A stretch of DNA of 64,000 nt from Rhodospirillales bacterium (lineage in GTDB: Bacteria; Pseudomonadota; Alphaproteobacteria; Rhodospirillales; Casp-alpha2), in NCBI GenBank assembly GCA_017640505.1, contig JAEPQO010000003.1:124001-188000 (forward strand), written 5' to 3'. The notes under the pieces were generated by a model. That model was not told the origin of the DNA. It searched no databases and saw only the letters and a list, made by a program, of their open reading frames with translations. Below, one piece after another: positions 46,417 to 54,955 of the stretch (its first letter is position 1; each line of letters begins with the position of its first letter). The position numbers and the translations under genes were made by a program.

Positions 46417-47349
46417 TTACGCCGCCGACATTTCCTTGCGCCGGGTGCGCTCCCACGGCGGGACCTTGCCGAAGCGCTCGGCCAGGAAGTCGACGAAGGC
46501 GCGCACGTTGGGCGACAGGTTGCGCCGGTTCGGATAGATCGCGAGGATGTCCGACGCCTCGTCGGCAAAATCGGGCAGCACGCGGATCAGGCGGCCTTCT
46601 TCGAGCGCATCGTGCGCGAGGTAGGTCGACATCTTGGCGACACCGAGGCCGTCGATCGCCGCGTGCAGCAGGGCATCCGAGCTGTTGGTTTCGAAATTGC
46701 CGCTGATGCGCCGGGCGACCTTGGAATGGCCGTCGCTGAACTGCCAGTTGTTGAATTTTTCCACCGTCGAAAGCCTGAGGCAGTTGTGGTTCACCAGGTC
46801 CTCCGGCGCATTCGGCATGCCGTAGCGGCGGATGTAGTCCGGCGCGGCGACGAAGATCCGCTGGTTGGTCGCCAGTTTGCGCGCCACCATCGAGGTATCG
46901 GAAATCTGCTCGGTGAAGCGGATGGCGACGTCGATCTGCTCGCCGATCAGGTCGATTTCCCGGTCGGTCAGCTCCAAGGACAGTTTCAGGTCGGGATTAT
47001 CGGCCAGAAACAGGGGCAGAATCGGCAGCAGTTGCGCCTTGGCGAACGCGGATGTCGCGGAAATCCTGAGCGTGCCCTGCGGATGGTCGAGGCGGGACGC
47101 CACCAGAAGCTCCGCATCCTCCACATTCCGGGCGATTTCGACGCATCTTCCGTGAAATTCGCGGCCCACCTCGGTCAGCGAAACCCGCCGCGTCGAGCGG
47201 TTGAGGAGCCTGGCACCCAGGCGATCCTCCAGATTCCCGATCTGGCGGCTGACCGCCGACGGCGTCAGTCCGAGGTCGCGCGCTGCCGCTGAAAAGCCGC
47301 CGGTCTCGACGACTTTTGCAAATAGAATCATTTGGTTAGCGATGTCCAT
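46417..47349 (-). CDS. LysR family transcriptional regulator
   Basis: The 310-residue protein starts at 47349 behind CGGAGGTGTC. The N-terminal winged helix-turn-helix reads LFAKVVETGGFSAAARDLGLTPSAVSRQIGNLEDRLG and the substrate-binding domain follows from about residue 90, with GTLRISATSAFAKAQLLPIL. It probably controls its own gene and the divergently placed small protein and patatin genes, since a 36-bp near-perfect dyad lies between them. A longer frame up to 47475 is not needed. Confidence 0.9.
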   Translation of the reverse strand: MDIANQMILFAKVVETGGFSAAARDLGLTPSAVSRQIGNLEDRLGARLLNRSTRRVSLTEVGREFHGRCVEIARNVEDAELLVASRLDHPQGTLRISATSAFAKAQLLPILPLFLADNPDLKLSLELTDREIDLIGEQIDVAIRFTEQISDTSMVARKLATNQRIFVAAPDYIRRYGMPNAPEDLVNHNCLRLSTVEKFNNWQFSDGHSKVARRISGNFETNSSDALLHAAIDGLGVAKMSTYLAHDALEEGRLIRVLPDFADEASDILAIYPNRRNLSPNVRAFVDFLAERFGKVPPWERTRRKEMSAA

Positions 47350-47428
47350 GACACCTCCGTGTACATGTGCGTTGGACGCAAAACGCTTGTGACCAACAAG
47401 AGGATTCCGGCAAGAGCACGCCACCATT

Positions 47429-47464
47429 ATATTGCACCGCAACAACGATGTTGCAATGCAATAT
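47429..47464. promoter_or_regulatory. 36-bp dyad, candidate LysR operator
   Basis: Outer arms ATATTGCA (47429-47436) and TGCAATAT (47457-47464), and inner arms GCAACA (47439-47444) and TGTTGC (47449-47454), share one centre at 47446.5. It lies between the LysR gene and the divergent gene at 47509. Confidence 0.55.
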
Positions 47465-47508
47465 CGATAACGCAACAGATGACATTCTGATTACAGGAGC
47501 CAAAACAG

Positions 47509-47724
47509 ATGAAACCGATCGTTGGAGAACTCTCCTACAAGGAACTCTCGCCGGAAGATATTGCGCGCTTCACCCGTGAAGCCGAGATCATGCGTGCCCA
47601 GGAGATCCACAGCATGTTCCGCGCCATCGGCCGCGGCGTTGCGCACCTGGCCGGACACGCCGCGCACGGCTTTCGCAACCTCGTCGCCAATCCGGGAATC
47701 CACCCCGCTTCAAAAGCCCATTGA
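47509..47724 (+). CDS. Small hypothetical protein or N-terminal part of the patatin protein
   Basis: MKPIVGELSYKELSPEDIARF... is 71 residues, preceded by CAGGAG eight bases upstream. It is alpha-helical, with an amphipathic RAQEIHSMFRAIGRGVAHLAGH segment, somewhat DUF1127-like. It ends four bases after the start of a zone where a different frame, encoding the patatin N-terminus, begins. It is either a free-standing small protein or the start of the patatin interrupted by a one-base frameshift. Confidence 0.55.
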   Translation: MKPIVGELSYKELSPEDIARFTREAEIMRAQEIHSMFRAIGRGVAHLAGHAAHGFRNLVANPGIHPASKAH

Positions 47725-48838
47725 GGCGGCGCCCGCTGAGGAAAGCGCGGCAATAGATTCAGGGCCCGCAGAAACGGCCCCGCCCAAACTCTATCTCCCC
47801 AGGCGCCGTCACCCGCCGAAACGTCTCAATCTGGCGCTTCAGGGTGGCGGTGCCCACGGGGCCTTCACATGGGGTGTCCTCGACCGGCTTCTGGAGCTGA
47901 ACGAGTACAAAATCGACGGCATCAGCGGCACGTCCGCGGGTGCGGTCAACGCGGTGGCGCTGGCCGCGGGTCTCATGGAAGCGGGCACGGACGGCGCACG
48001 CAAAAAACTCGAGCAGGTCTGGCGTGCGGTCAATGCGGCGCACAGCCACTACATGCCGATGCACCGGCCCCTGGACGGGACCGCCGGTCAGCCCCCGCAG
48101 CCCCGGCCGACGGCTACGCATGTGTTCATGAGCGCGCTGTCGCGTGTTCTTTCCCCCTACGAATTCAATCCGCTGGAGATCGATCCGCTTCGGCGCATCC
48201 TTGCCGATCAGATCGATTTCGACGGGCTCAGGCGTCATCAACCGGTCCGCCTGTTCGTCAACGCGACCGAGGCCAAGACCGGCCGCGGCCGTATTTTCAG
48301 CGCCGACGAGATCAGCATCGACGCGGTGCTGGCATCGGCCTGCCTGCCGGCCTACCGCCACGCGGTCAGGATCGACGGGCGCTATTACTGGGACGGCGGC
48401 TATTCGGCCAATCCGCCGCTGGTGCCGCTGATCGAAAAATGCGAGGCCGCGGATACGCTTTTGGTACGCCTGACGCCTGAACATGCCGCGGACGTGCCGA
48501 CGGCGGCGAAGGACATCCAGGGCAACGTCAACCGGATCATGTTCTCGCAGCCGCTCAGGAAGGAGATCGAGCTGATCGAGACCGTGCGCCGCCTGGCGAA
48601 TGGGCATCCCGTGCAGACGGACCCGCTGGCACTCCGCGTGCTCGATCACCGCTTTCACATGCTGGACGGCGCGCGCTATACCGCCGAGTTGGCGCACGAC
48701 AGCCACCTGCAGCCGCACTGGGACGTGCTGGCGTACCTCAACCAGCGCGGCCGCAAGGCGACGACCAACTGGCTCCGCCGCCACAAAAAGTCGCTCGGGC
48801 AGAAATCCACCGTCGATCTGGCGAAGAAGTTTCTTTGA
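47522..48838 (+). CDS. Patatin-like phospholipase family protein
   Basis: The catalytic part from about residue 100 has KRLNLALQGGGAHGAFTWGVLDRLL (oxyanion hole), the serine elbow GISGTSAGAVNAV and the Asp in YYWDGGYSANPPLVP. The frame starts at 47522, but its first 65 residues run in the shadow of the 71-residue ORF and look low in sense; there is no ATG, GTG or TTG codon in this frame between about 47720 and the catalytic core. The start is thus unresolved: frameshift with the upstream ORF, or a rare start codon. It hydrolyses lipids, probably in the cytoplasm. Confidence 0.85.
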   Translation: MENSPTRNSRRKILRASPVKPRSCVPRRSTACSAPSAAALRTWPDTPRTAFATSSPIRESTPLQKPIEAAPAEESAAIDSGPAETAPPKLYLPRRRHPPKRLNLALQGGGAHGAFTWGVLDRLLELNEYKIDGISGTSAGAVNAVALAAGLMEAGTDGARKKLEQVWRAVNAAHSHYMPMHRPLDGTAGQPPQPRPTATHVFMSALSRVLSPYEFNPLEIDPLRRILADQIDFDGLRRHQPVRLFVNATEAKTGRGRIFSADEISIDAVLASACLPAYRHAVRIDGRYYWDGGYSANPPLVPLIEKCEAADTLLVRLTPEHAADVPTAAKDIQGNVNRIMFSQPLRKEIELIETVRRLANGHPVQTDPLALRVLDHRFHMLDGARYTAELAHDSHLQPHWDVLAYLNQRGRKATTNWLRRHKKSLGQKSTVDLAKKFL

Positions 48839-48957
48839 CCTAAATCAAAGCACTGGCGCATATGCGTGTTACCTTCATCGTACGGTCTCCCGCGTTTTAG
48901 GGGTGCCGTGTGCCTGTCCGCCGTTGCCGCGGACCTGTCGGGAGCCGGAACGCAACC

Positions 48958-49803
48958 ATGGAAATCGTCAAGCCCGCCGCGTCCAACGAGGTGACGGAGG
49001 TCGAAATCGAGGTCGAGGGCCTTTCCAAGGCGTTCGGCGAGCATCAGGTGCTGACGGGGATCGATCTTTGCATCAACCGGGGCGACATCGTCGCCATCGT
49101 CGGCGGGTCGGGGTGCGGCAAGACGGTGCTGCTCAACCACATTCTCGGGCAACTGAAGCCGGACACGGGCCACGTCCGGGTTGCCGATTACAATCGGCCG
49201 GGCGCGCCGCTGGTCGACCTCGCCGAGGTCGACGCGCACGAACTGGACGCTATCCACACTCACTGGGGCGTCGTCTTTCAAAGGAACGCGCTGTTTTCGG
49301 GCTCGGTCTACGCCAACTTCGCGCTTTGGCTGCGTGAGGTCCGAAACCTCACCGACGATGATATCGAGCCGATTGCACGGCGTGCGCTAGACGCCGTTTC
49401 CCTGCCCGACGACGAGGAGTTCATGGAAAGCGACGTCGACAGCCTGTCCGGCGGCATGGCGAAACGCCTTGCCATCGCCCGCGCGCTGTCGATGGATCCC
49501 AACGTGATCTTCTACGACGAGCCGACCACCGGGCTGGACCCGACCAGCGCGGCGCAGGTGCAGGACCTGATCTTTGAAACGCATGTCGGGGACAACCCCG
49601 ACCATCCCAAGCGGACGACGCTGATCATCACCCACGACAAGGATCTCCTTGTCCGGTTGGAGCCGCGGGTCGTTATGCTGCACGAGGGGCTTGTTCACTT
49701 CGACGGGCCGTATAGCGAGTTCGAGGCCGCGCCGTCCCCCGTCATCCGGCCCTATTTCGACCTCATGCCGACGTTGCACCAGCGGGTTCGTGCCGCCGGT
49801 TGA
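48958..49803 (+). CDS. ABC transporter ATP-binding protein, MlaF-like
   Basis: From the ATG at 48958 (MEIVKPAAS) the protein has 281 residues. It has Walker A GGSGCGKTVLLNHILGQLKP, the Q-loop QRNALFSGSVYANF, the signature LSGGMAKRLAIARAL and Walker B VIFYDEPTTGLDP. The variety resembles MlaF, the ATPase of phospholipid-transport ABC systems (retrograde lipid transport between membranes). No permease or MCE gene is beside it, so its partner lies elsewhere. The GGGAGCCGGAAC ribosome-binding site supports the start. Confidence 0.85.
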   Translation: MEIVKPAASNEVTEVEIEVEGLSKAFGEHQVLTGIDLCINRGDIVAIVGGSGCGKTVLLNHILGQLKPDTGHVRVADYNRPGAPLVDLAEVDAHELDAIHTHWGVVFQRNALFSGSVYANFALWLREVRNLTDDDIEPIARRALDAVSLPDDEEFMESDVDSLSGGMAKRLAIARALSMDPNVIFYDEPTTGLDPTSAAQVQDLIFETHVGDNPDHPKRTTLIITHDKDLLVRLEPRVVMLHEGLVHFDGPYSEFEAAPSPVIRPYFDLMPTLHQRVRAAG

Positions 49804-49829
49804 ACCGCCGGGGGACCGCCACCACGGGT

Positions 49830-49895
49830 CCCGGGTCTTCACCCGCGCACGCAAAGCCTGACGGCTTTGGCTCGGATCATGCCCGGGATGACGTT
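49830..49895. repeat. Decayed REP-like element
   Basis: The sequence GTCCCGGGTCTTC, followed by a GCGCACG tract and ending CCCGGGATGAC, resembles the 52825-52870 region. It is probably an eroded copy of the genome's dispersed palindromic repeat family. Confidence 0.4.
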
Positions 49896-49909
49896 GAATA
49901 TTCTGCGTA

Positions 49910-50536
49910 TTACCGCTCTGCAAGGCGGGCCCAGTCGGCCGGGTCCAGTTGGCCGACGACCCGAAAGCCGTGCTCGGCGTCCGGGTCGGCCTTGATGATC
50001 ACGGCACCGGCCTCGCCGGGATAGGCCCCCGTCGCCGCCTTCGAAAGATTGCCGTGCGCCGCGATGACACGGTTGGTGCCCGCCGCCGGCGGTCTGGCGA
50101 TGATCGCCCGGTACTTGGCCACCGCAGCCGCCCGCCCGCCGACGTAATCGGCTGCGCGCAGGTTCATGATGTCGAGCGTCGTTGTCACCGGGCCGACGTT
50201 CAGCAGCTCTGCTGTCTGAACCGCGCGGCAGTATTCACTGGAAAGGACCTCGCCGACAGGGATCGCCAGTGTCTTGATGGCGCGGCCGACGGCCTTCGCC
50301 GTTTCCTGTCCGGCGTCCGACAGCTGGCGAATGCGGGTGCCGTCGCAACTCTGCCAGTCGCCGTGCTCAACGATGTTATCCGACTGCGACCAGTCGGTGG
50401 CGGCGTGGCGGAAATAGATCGTGTAGCCGCCGCCCTGCAGCGCCTGAACGATTTCCGACTTGGGCGGCAGGTCGGCGTGCGGCGCGGCGAACGGCAGCGT
50501 CAGCACAAAAAGAAAGACGAGAAACCGGATATGCAT
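49910..50536 (-). CDS. Secreted histidine phosphatase family protein
   Basis: From the ATG at 50536 (MHIRFLVFLFVLTLPFAA), seven bases after AGGAG, the product has 208 residues with a signal peptide. The catalytic RH motif is in YTIYFRHAATDW (arginine-histidine dyad) and the second histidine in IAAHGNLSKAATG. It belongs to the phosphoglycerate-mutase-like histidine phosphatases and is probably periplasmic. Substrate unknown. A longer start at 50566 exists but has no better ribosome-binding site. Confidence 0.82.
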   Translation of the reverse strand: MHIRFLVFLFVLTLPFAAPHADLPPKSEIVQALQGGGYTIYFRHAATDWSQSDNIVEHGDWQSCDGTRIRQLSDAGQETAKAVGRAIKTLAIPVGEVLSSEYCRAVQTAELLNVGPVTTTLDIMNLRAADYVGGRAAAVAKYRAIIARPPAAGTNRVIAAHGNLSKAATGAYPGEAGAVIIKADPDAEHGFRVVGQLDPADWARLAER

Positions 50537-50623
50537 CGGCATGCTCCTGTCGGACGTCATCTCCACCTATGACGTTGGGACAGGGATGCACGTGGTCAAG
50601 TGGGCGGAACATCGTTTATCGTC

Positions 50624-50644
50624 GTCCTGAACTTGATTCAGGAC
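50624..50644. repeat. 21-bp hairpin repeat, copy 2
   Basis: GTCCTGAA and TTCAGGAC arms around CTTGA... in this orientation make the exact reverse complement of 28185-28205. Confidence 0.7.
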
Positions 50645-50684
50645 CCATAAGACACGGGTTCCAGTGGCGGGAAGAAATGCATGG

Positions 50685-50705
50685 ACCCTGAACCGAGTTC
50701 AGGGT
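50685..50705. repeat. Related hairpin repeat, copy 3
   Basis: ACCCTGAA and TTCAGGGT form perfect 8-bp arms around CCGAG. It is a compensated variant of the 21-bp hairpin at 50624. Confidence 0.6.
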
Positions 50706-50928
50706 GACGAAGCATCAGTCTCCATGTAAGCGTATCAGGAATGGACGCAGTCGACGGCAATCCACTACTCGCCATGGTTTATTAAGTTTCTTAGTTGGTT
50801 CTATTGTGGAAAGCCTCTATTGCAGTGGGTTGCGCCCCTCGACTAACCTCCGCCAATTGTGTGCGCCGAGATGTGCCCGAACTGGTTGAACGCACTAAAT
50901 AAATGACGATGGAGAGGGTCCAAAAATC

Positions 50929-52686
50929 ATGAATCTCACGATCAAAAGCAAGATGATCGCGATCGCGGTCGTATCGATTGCCGCGCTTTCAATCCTCGCG
51001 GGATTGACGCTGGTGACGGGCAACTGGGTCAAGGATGCGGCAGACGACAGCGAGCTCCGCGCGCATGAGATCGCTCTGGTGAACCACATGCGGGTCGCCA
51101 ATCTGACGCTGATCCTCACGGCCATGGACTCTATCGTCGACAAGGACGAGGGACAGATTGACCCGGAACGCACCGAGGTGATCGCCGAGAGTCTGACGAT
51201 CCTTCGCGAAACGGTCGCAGAACTGACCGAGATTGCGGATACAGACGCCAAGAAGGCACTTGCGGCTGATATCTCGGGTCGTATCGGGCCGCTCGCCGAG
51301 GGCATCCAGGTGGACCTCGTCAAGGCCATCGAGACCCGCGCCGGGCAGGAGGCGTTCACCAAGCTGGACGATGTCATCGACGAATACGGCGCGGGTATGG
51401 ATGAATCGCTCGTTGCCTATGAAAAACTGGCGGCTGCCGACGCCAGCGCCGCGGTTAAACAAACTCATGAATCGATCGGTATTGCGCATACCGGCTCGAT
51501 CGCGACGTACATCGTCGCCCTGATCGTGTTGTCGGGCAGTCTCTGGGTGGTCGGCCGCGGCATTGTCAGTGGGGTCCAAGGGATGACACAGGCGATGGCC
51601 AGGCTCGCGAAGGGCGATCTGGAGGTCGACATCCCGGCGCAGGATCAGCAGGACGAGATCGGCGAGATGGCGCAGGCCGTCAACGTGTTCAAGGAAAACG
51701 CCATCGAAACGACGCGCCTGAACGAGGAATCAAAGCGCCTCAACGAGGAAGCGGAAGCATCGCGCAAACAAAAGGAAGACGCCGAGCGCCGTCAGGCCGA
51801 GGAACGCGCCGAAGCGGAAATTCGCCAGGCCGAGGAAAAACGCCAGAACATGCTCGAGTTCGCCGACACGCTGGAAACGCGCGTCGGTGCCATCGTCGAT
51901 TCCGTTGCCGCCGCGGCAACGGAAATGCGTGCGACGGCGGAAGGCATGTCGTCGTCCGCGGCCGCCGCCAACGACAGGTCACAGACCGTCGCCAGTGCGT
52001 CGCAACAGGCGACGCACAATGCGCAGACCGTCGCCAGCGCCGCCGAGGAACTGTCGAGCTCGATCACCGAGATTTCCCAGCAGGTCGGTCATTCCGCCAA
52101 GATTTCCGACAACGCCGTTGATGAAGTCGGCAAGACGCAGGGTCACATCGAGAAGCTGGCGAAGGATGCCGAGGAGATCGGCGACATCATTGCGATGATC
52201 ACGGATATCGCCGAGCAGACCAACCTGCTCGCGCTGAACGCGACCATCGAGGCAGCCCGGGCCGGCGAGGCCGGCAAGGGGTTCGCCGTCGTGGCCAGCG
52301 AGGTCGGCAATCTGGCGAGCCAGACCTCCAAGGCGACCGACCAGATTTCCGGCAAGATTTCCGGCATCCAGGGGTCGACCAAGTCCACGGTCGACTCGGT
52401 CAAGGGGGTCGGCAGCATCATCGCGGAACTGCAGAGCATCGCGAGCGGTATCTCTGCGGCCGTCGAAGAACAGAGTGCGGCGACCAAGGAAATCTCGCAG
52501 AGCATCGGCAATGCCGCGCAGAGCAACACCGAGGTCAGCGAAAACATCGTCGGCGTGACCGAAGCCGTGTCGGAAACGGGTCAGTCGGCAAGCAGCGTTC
52601 TGGAAGCGGCCAGCGAGCTTTCCATGCAGGCGGAAAACCTGCGCAACGAGGTCAAGAGTTTCGTCGAGCAGATTCGTCACGCCTGA
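50929..52686 (+). CDS. Methyl-accepting chemotaxis protein
   Basis: The 585-residue chemoreceptor has a first transmembrane helix at about 9-27, a helical periplasmic sensor, a second helix at about 188-205, a HAMP domain with [28 protein letters not shown], and the signalling tip with [43 protein letters not shown] written in conserved order. The sensor is of the four-helix-bundle kind and its ligand is unknown. No che genes are nearby. Signals would reach CheA elsewhere. An in-frame ATG with an AGAGGG ribosome-binding site supports the start. Confidence 0.93.
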   Translation: MNLTIKSKMIAIAVVSIAALSILAGLTLVTGNWVKDAADDSELRAHEIALVNHMRVANLTLILTAMDSIVDKDEGQIDPERTEVIAESLTILRETVAELTEIADTDAKKALAADISGRIGPLAEGIQVDLVKAIETRAGQEAFTKLDDVIDEYGAGMDESLVAYEKLAAADASAAVKQTHESIGIAHTGSIATYIVALIVLSGSLWVVGRGIVSGVQGMTQAMARLAKGDLEVDIPAQDQQDEIGEMAQAVNVFKENAIETTRLNEESKRLNEEAEASRKQKEDAERRQAEERAEAEIRQAEEKRQNMLEFADTLETRVGAIVDSVAAAATEMRATAEGMSSSAAAANDRSQTVASASQQATHNAQTVASAAEELSSSITEISQQVGHSAKISDNAVDEVGKTQGHIEKLAKDAEEIGDIIAMITDIAEQTNLLALNATIEAARAGEAGKGFAVVASEVGNLASQTSKATDQISGKISGIQGSTKSTVDSVKGVGSIIAELQSIASGISAAVEEQSAATKEISQSIGNAAQSNTEVSENIVGVTEAVSETGQSASSVLEAASELSMQAENLRNEVKSFVEQIRHA

Positions 52687-52982
52687 CGGCGGTTGGCCCC
52701 GCTCCGACCTTTGGCGGTCAACCTACTTGAATCGTCATCCCGGACGCGGATTTCCCCCGAGCGTGAGCGAGGCCGGGAAAGCCAGTGATCCGGGACCCAT
52801 GGATCGATTTGGCGTGATGGCTGAGTGGGTCCCGGGTCTCGTCGCACGTTCGTGCGCCGCGCCCGGGAAACAGAAACCGTCAGCCGTCATTCCGGCGTAG
52901 GCCGGAATCCAGGCTAAATGTTGATCTGGACCCCGGCCTTCGCCGGGGTGACGGTCAAGTTATAACGCCGTGACATCTTGCC
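52687..52982. repeat. Cluster of dispersed palindromic repeats
   Basis: The space between the chemoreceptor and the next gene holds a GTCATCCCGGAC-type half site near 52735, a palindrome-rich middle around 52825-52870 and the divergent pair 52886-52912 and 52926-52952 with the GTCATTCCGGC and CCCCGGCCTTCGCCGGGG cores. Same family as 28097-28170. There is no gene in this stretch. Confidence 0.7.
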
Positions 52983-53543
52983 TCAGAAATGAAAGCAGTC
53001 GACGGCGATCCACCATTCGCGCTGGTGCGGCTTGAGCGAGCCGAGATAGACCGTGCCGTCTTCCATGGCGGCGCGCGGAGCATCGATACCCGGCACCATG
53101 CCGACCTGGATGGTGGTGACGCAGATCGCGTTGTTTCGGGTCAGGGCGAAAACGTCGCGGCCGTGCTTGGAGCGTCCCTTGAACCGCTCGGTCTGTTCGG
53201 TTTCCTGCCAGCCGGCTTCCAGAAGCGCGCCCTTCACGTAGCGTTGCATGTCCTTCAGCGTGCGCACGCGTTCGTTTTCGACGTGTACGCCGGTCCCCAC
53301 CGCGACGAGGCGGCAAAGCGTGCCTTCGATCTTTTCGGCGTTTTCCGGGAACGGCATTTGCAACTGCCGGAAGGCCGGCGCGATCGGCACGTAAAGCTCG
53401 AGCGTCGCGCGCACTTCCTTGCATTCCGCGCCGGGCAGCGCGACCACGGTTTCCGCCTGTGCGTGTCCCGCGGCCCAAAGCGCCAGCACACCGAGCAGTG
53501 CCGCCCGGGTGATCGCTTTCAGGATGTGCGGGCGGACGGGCAT
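52983..53543 (-). CDS. Secreted hypothetical protein
   Basis: The 186-residue protein has a signal peptide (ILKAITRAALLGVLALWAAGHAQA, cut around residue 30) and a mature part with conserved cysteines at AECKEVRATLELY and GTLCRLVAVG, and INDCFHF-like end (IAVDCFHF). Three or four Cys suggest disulfides in the periplasm. Family not recognised. It follows ApbC on the same strand by 25 bp, so it may share its transcript. Confidence 0.65.
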   Translation of the reverse strand: MPVRPHILKAITRAALLGVLALWAAGHAQAETVVALPGAECKEVRATLELYVPIAPAFRQLQMPFPENAEKIEGTLCRLVAVGTGVHVENERVRTLKDMQRYVKGALLEAGWQETEQTERFKGRSKHGRDVFALTRNNAICVTTIQVGMVPGIDAPRAAMEDGTVYLGSLKPHQREWWIAVDCFHF

Positions 53544-53568
53544 GCCATGATTCCTCGTTGCGGGGACC

Positions 53569-54720
53569 TTATTGGATGACGATCTTCGGCGCCCGGCTTT
53601 CGCCGCCGGTGGCCTTTTCGATCTTGTCCCACACCGTCGACGCGATGGCGCGGTAGTTCGCCGCGCTCTGGCTGTCCGGGTCGGAAACGGTGATCGGCGT
53701 CCCCTTGTCGGAGTTTTCGCGGATCTCGATCTCGATCGGCACCTCGCCCAGGAAGTCGACGCCCATGCGTTCGGCTTCCTTCTTGGCGCCGCCGTGCCCG
53801 AAGATATCGTAGCGCTTGCCGTTATCGGGGCAGAGGAAATAGCTCATGTTCTCGACGATGCCGAACACCGGCACGTCGACCTTGCGGAACATGTTGAGGC
53901 CCTTGCGCGCGTCCAGCAGCGCGATGTCCTGCGGGGTCGAAACGATGACCGCACCGGTCAGCGGCACGCGCTGCGCCATGGTCAGCTGCGCATCGCCGGT
54001 GCCCGGCGGCATGTCGACCACCAGCACGTCCAACTCGCCCCAGTTCACGTCGCGCATCATCTGTTCCAGCGCCGACTGCACCATCGGGCCGCGCCAGATC
54101 ATCGGCGTTTCCTCGTCGATCATGAAGCCGATGGACATGACCTTGACGCCGTAATTCTCCATCGGATCCAGCGTTTTGCCGTCGGCCGAGTTGGGGCGCC
54201 CGGTGATACCCATCATGCGGGGCATCGAGGGGCCGTAGATATCCGCGTCCAGCAGGCCGACCTTGTGGCCGCCCGCCGCCAGGCCCAGTGCGATGTTGAC
54301 CGCGGTCGTCGACTTGCCGACGCCGCCCTTGCCCGATGCAACGGCGATGATCGATTTCACGCCCGGCAACAGGTCGCCCTGGCCCTGCGGGGGCACGGGC
54401 TGGCCGGGTTTGGTCTGCTGGCCGCCCTGTGGGGCAGCCTGCGGCGTTGCCTGTTCCTGGCTGCCTTGCGGCCGCTCGGCGGTCAGCACCACCGTCGCCG
54501 AGACCACGCCGGAGAGCGCGAACACGGTGTTTTCCGCCTCTTTGCGGAGCGGTTCCAGCTCTGCGCCCTTATCGGCCGGGACCTCGATGGCGAAGGCGAC
54601 GTTGCCGTCGCGGGTCTGCAAACCCTGGATCATGCCGGCGCTGACGACGTCTTTGCCGCTGATCGGATCGGTGACAGCCTTGAGGGCCTCGAGGATGTCG
54701 TCTTTGGTGATCTCGGACAT
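53569..54720 (-). CDS. apbC: Iron-sulfur cluster carrier protein ApbC/Mrp
   Basis: The 383-residue protein has an N-terminal DUF59/MIP18-like domain (MSEITKDDILEALKAVTDPI), a Pro/Gln-rich linker, and a P-loop NTPase domain with ASGKGGVGKSTTAVNIALGLAAGG and VDMPPGTGDAQL. It delivers iron-sulfur clusters to apoproteins. The CxxC pair of Mrp is degenerate here, reading CPDNG, as in many alphaproteobacterial versions, so cluster binding must use other ligands or a single Cys. Confidence 0.93.
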   Translation of the reverse strand: MSEITKDDILEALKAVTDPISGKDVVSAGMIQGLQTRDGNVAFAIEVPADKGAELEPLRKEAENTVFALSGVVSATVVLTAERPQGSQEQATPQAAPQGGQQTKPGQPVPPQGQGDLLPGVKSIIAVASGKGGVGKSTTAVNIALGLAAGGHKVGLLDADIYGPSMPRMMGITGRPNSADGKTLDPMENYGVKVMSIGFMIDEETPMIWRGPMVQSALEQMMRDVNWGELDVLVVDMPPGTGDAQLTMAQRVPLTGAVIVSTPQDIALLDARKGLNMFRKVDVPVFGIVENMSYFLCPDNGKRYDIFGHGGAKKEAERMGVDFLGEVPIEIEIRENSDKGTPITVSDPDSQSAANYRAIASTVWDKIEKATGGESRAPKIVIQ

Positions 54721-54955
54721 GGTTGCAAACTCTCCAATTCAAACCGATATCTGTCTTGGGTTTTCCGCGGCCCTATCGGCCACGGAAGTTACCGACTATG
54801 TTTGTCAGTGCGGCCCCGCTGTTTTATAACGCGAACCGCTGGAACGCCCCACCGCAAACGTGCCTTAGTTAACGCGCGCGGGCGAAAATACAAGGACCAG
54901 CCGGGTGCGCCTATGGATGCAGACCGGCCGGGTGAAATGCAAGGGTAGGATTTAA

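Larger units (their letters stand above)
50537..50928. other. Intergenic region with two hairpin repeats
   Basis: This 392-bp region contains hairpins at 50624-50644 and 50685-50705. The remainder (50710-50928) is AT-richer and presumably carries the MCP promoter. I see no gene. Confidence 0.5.
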
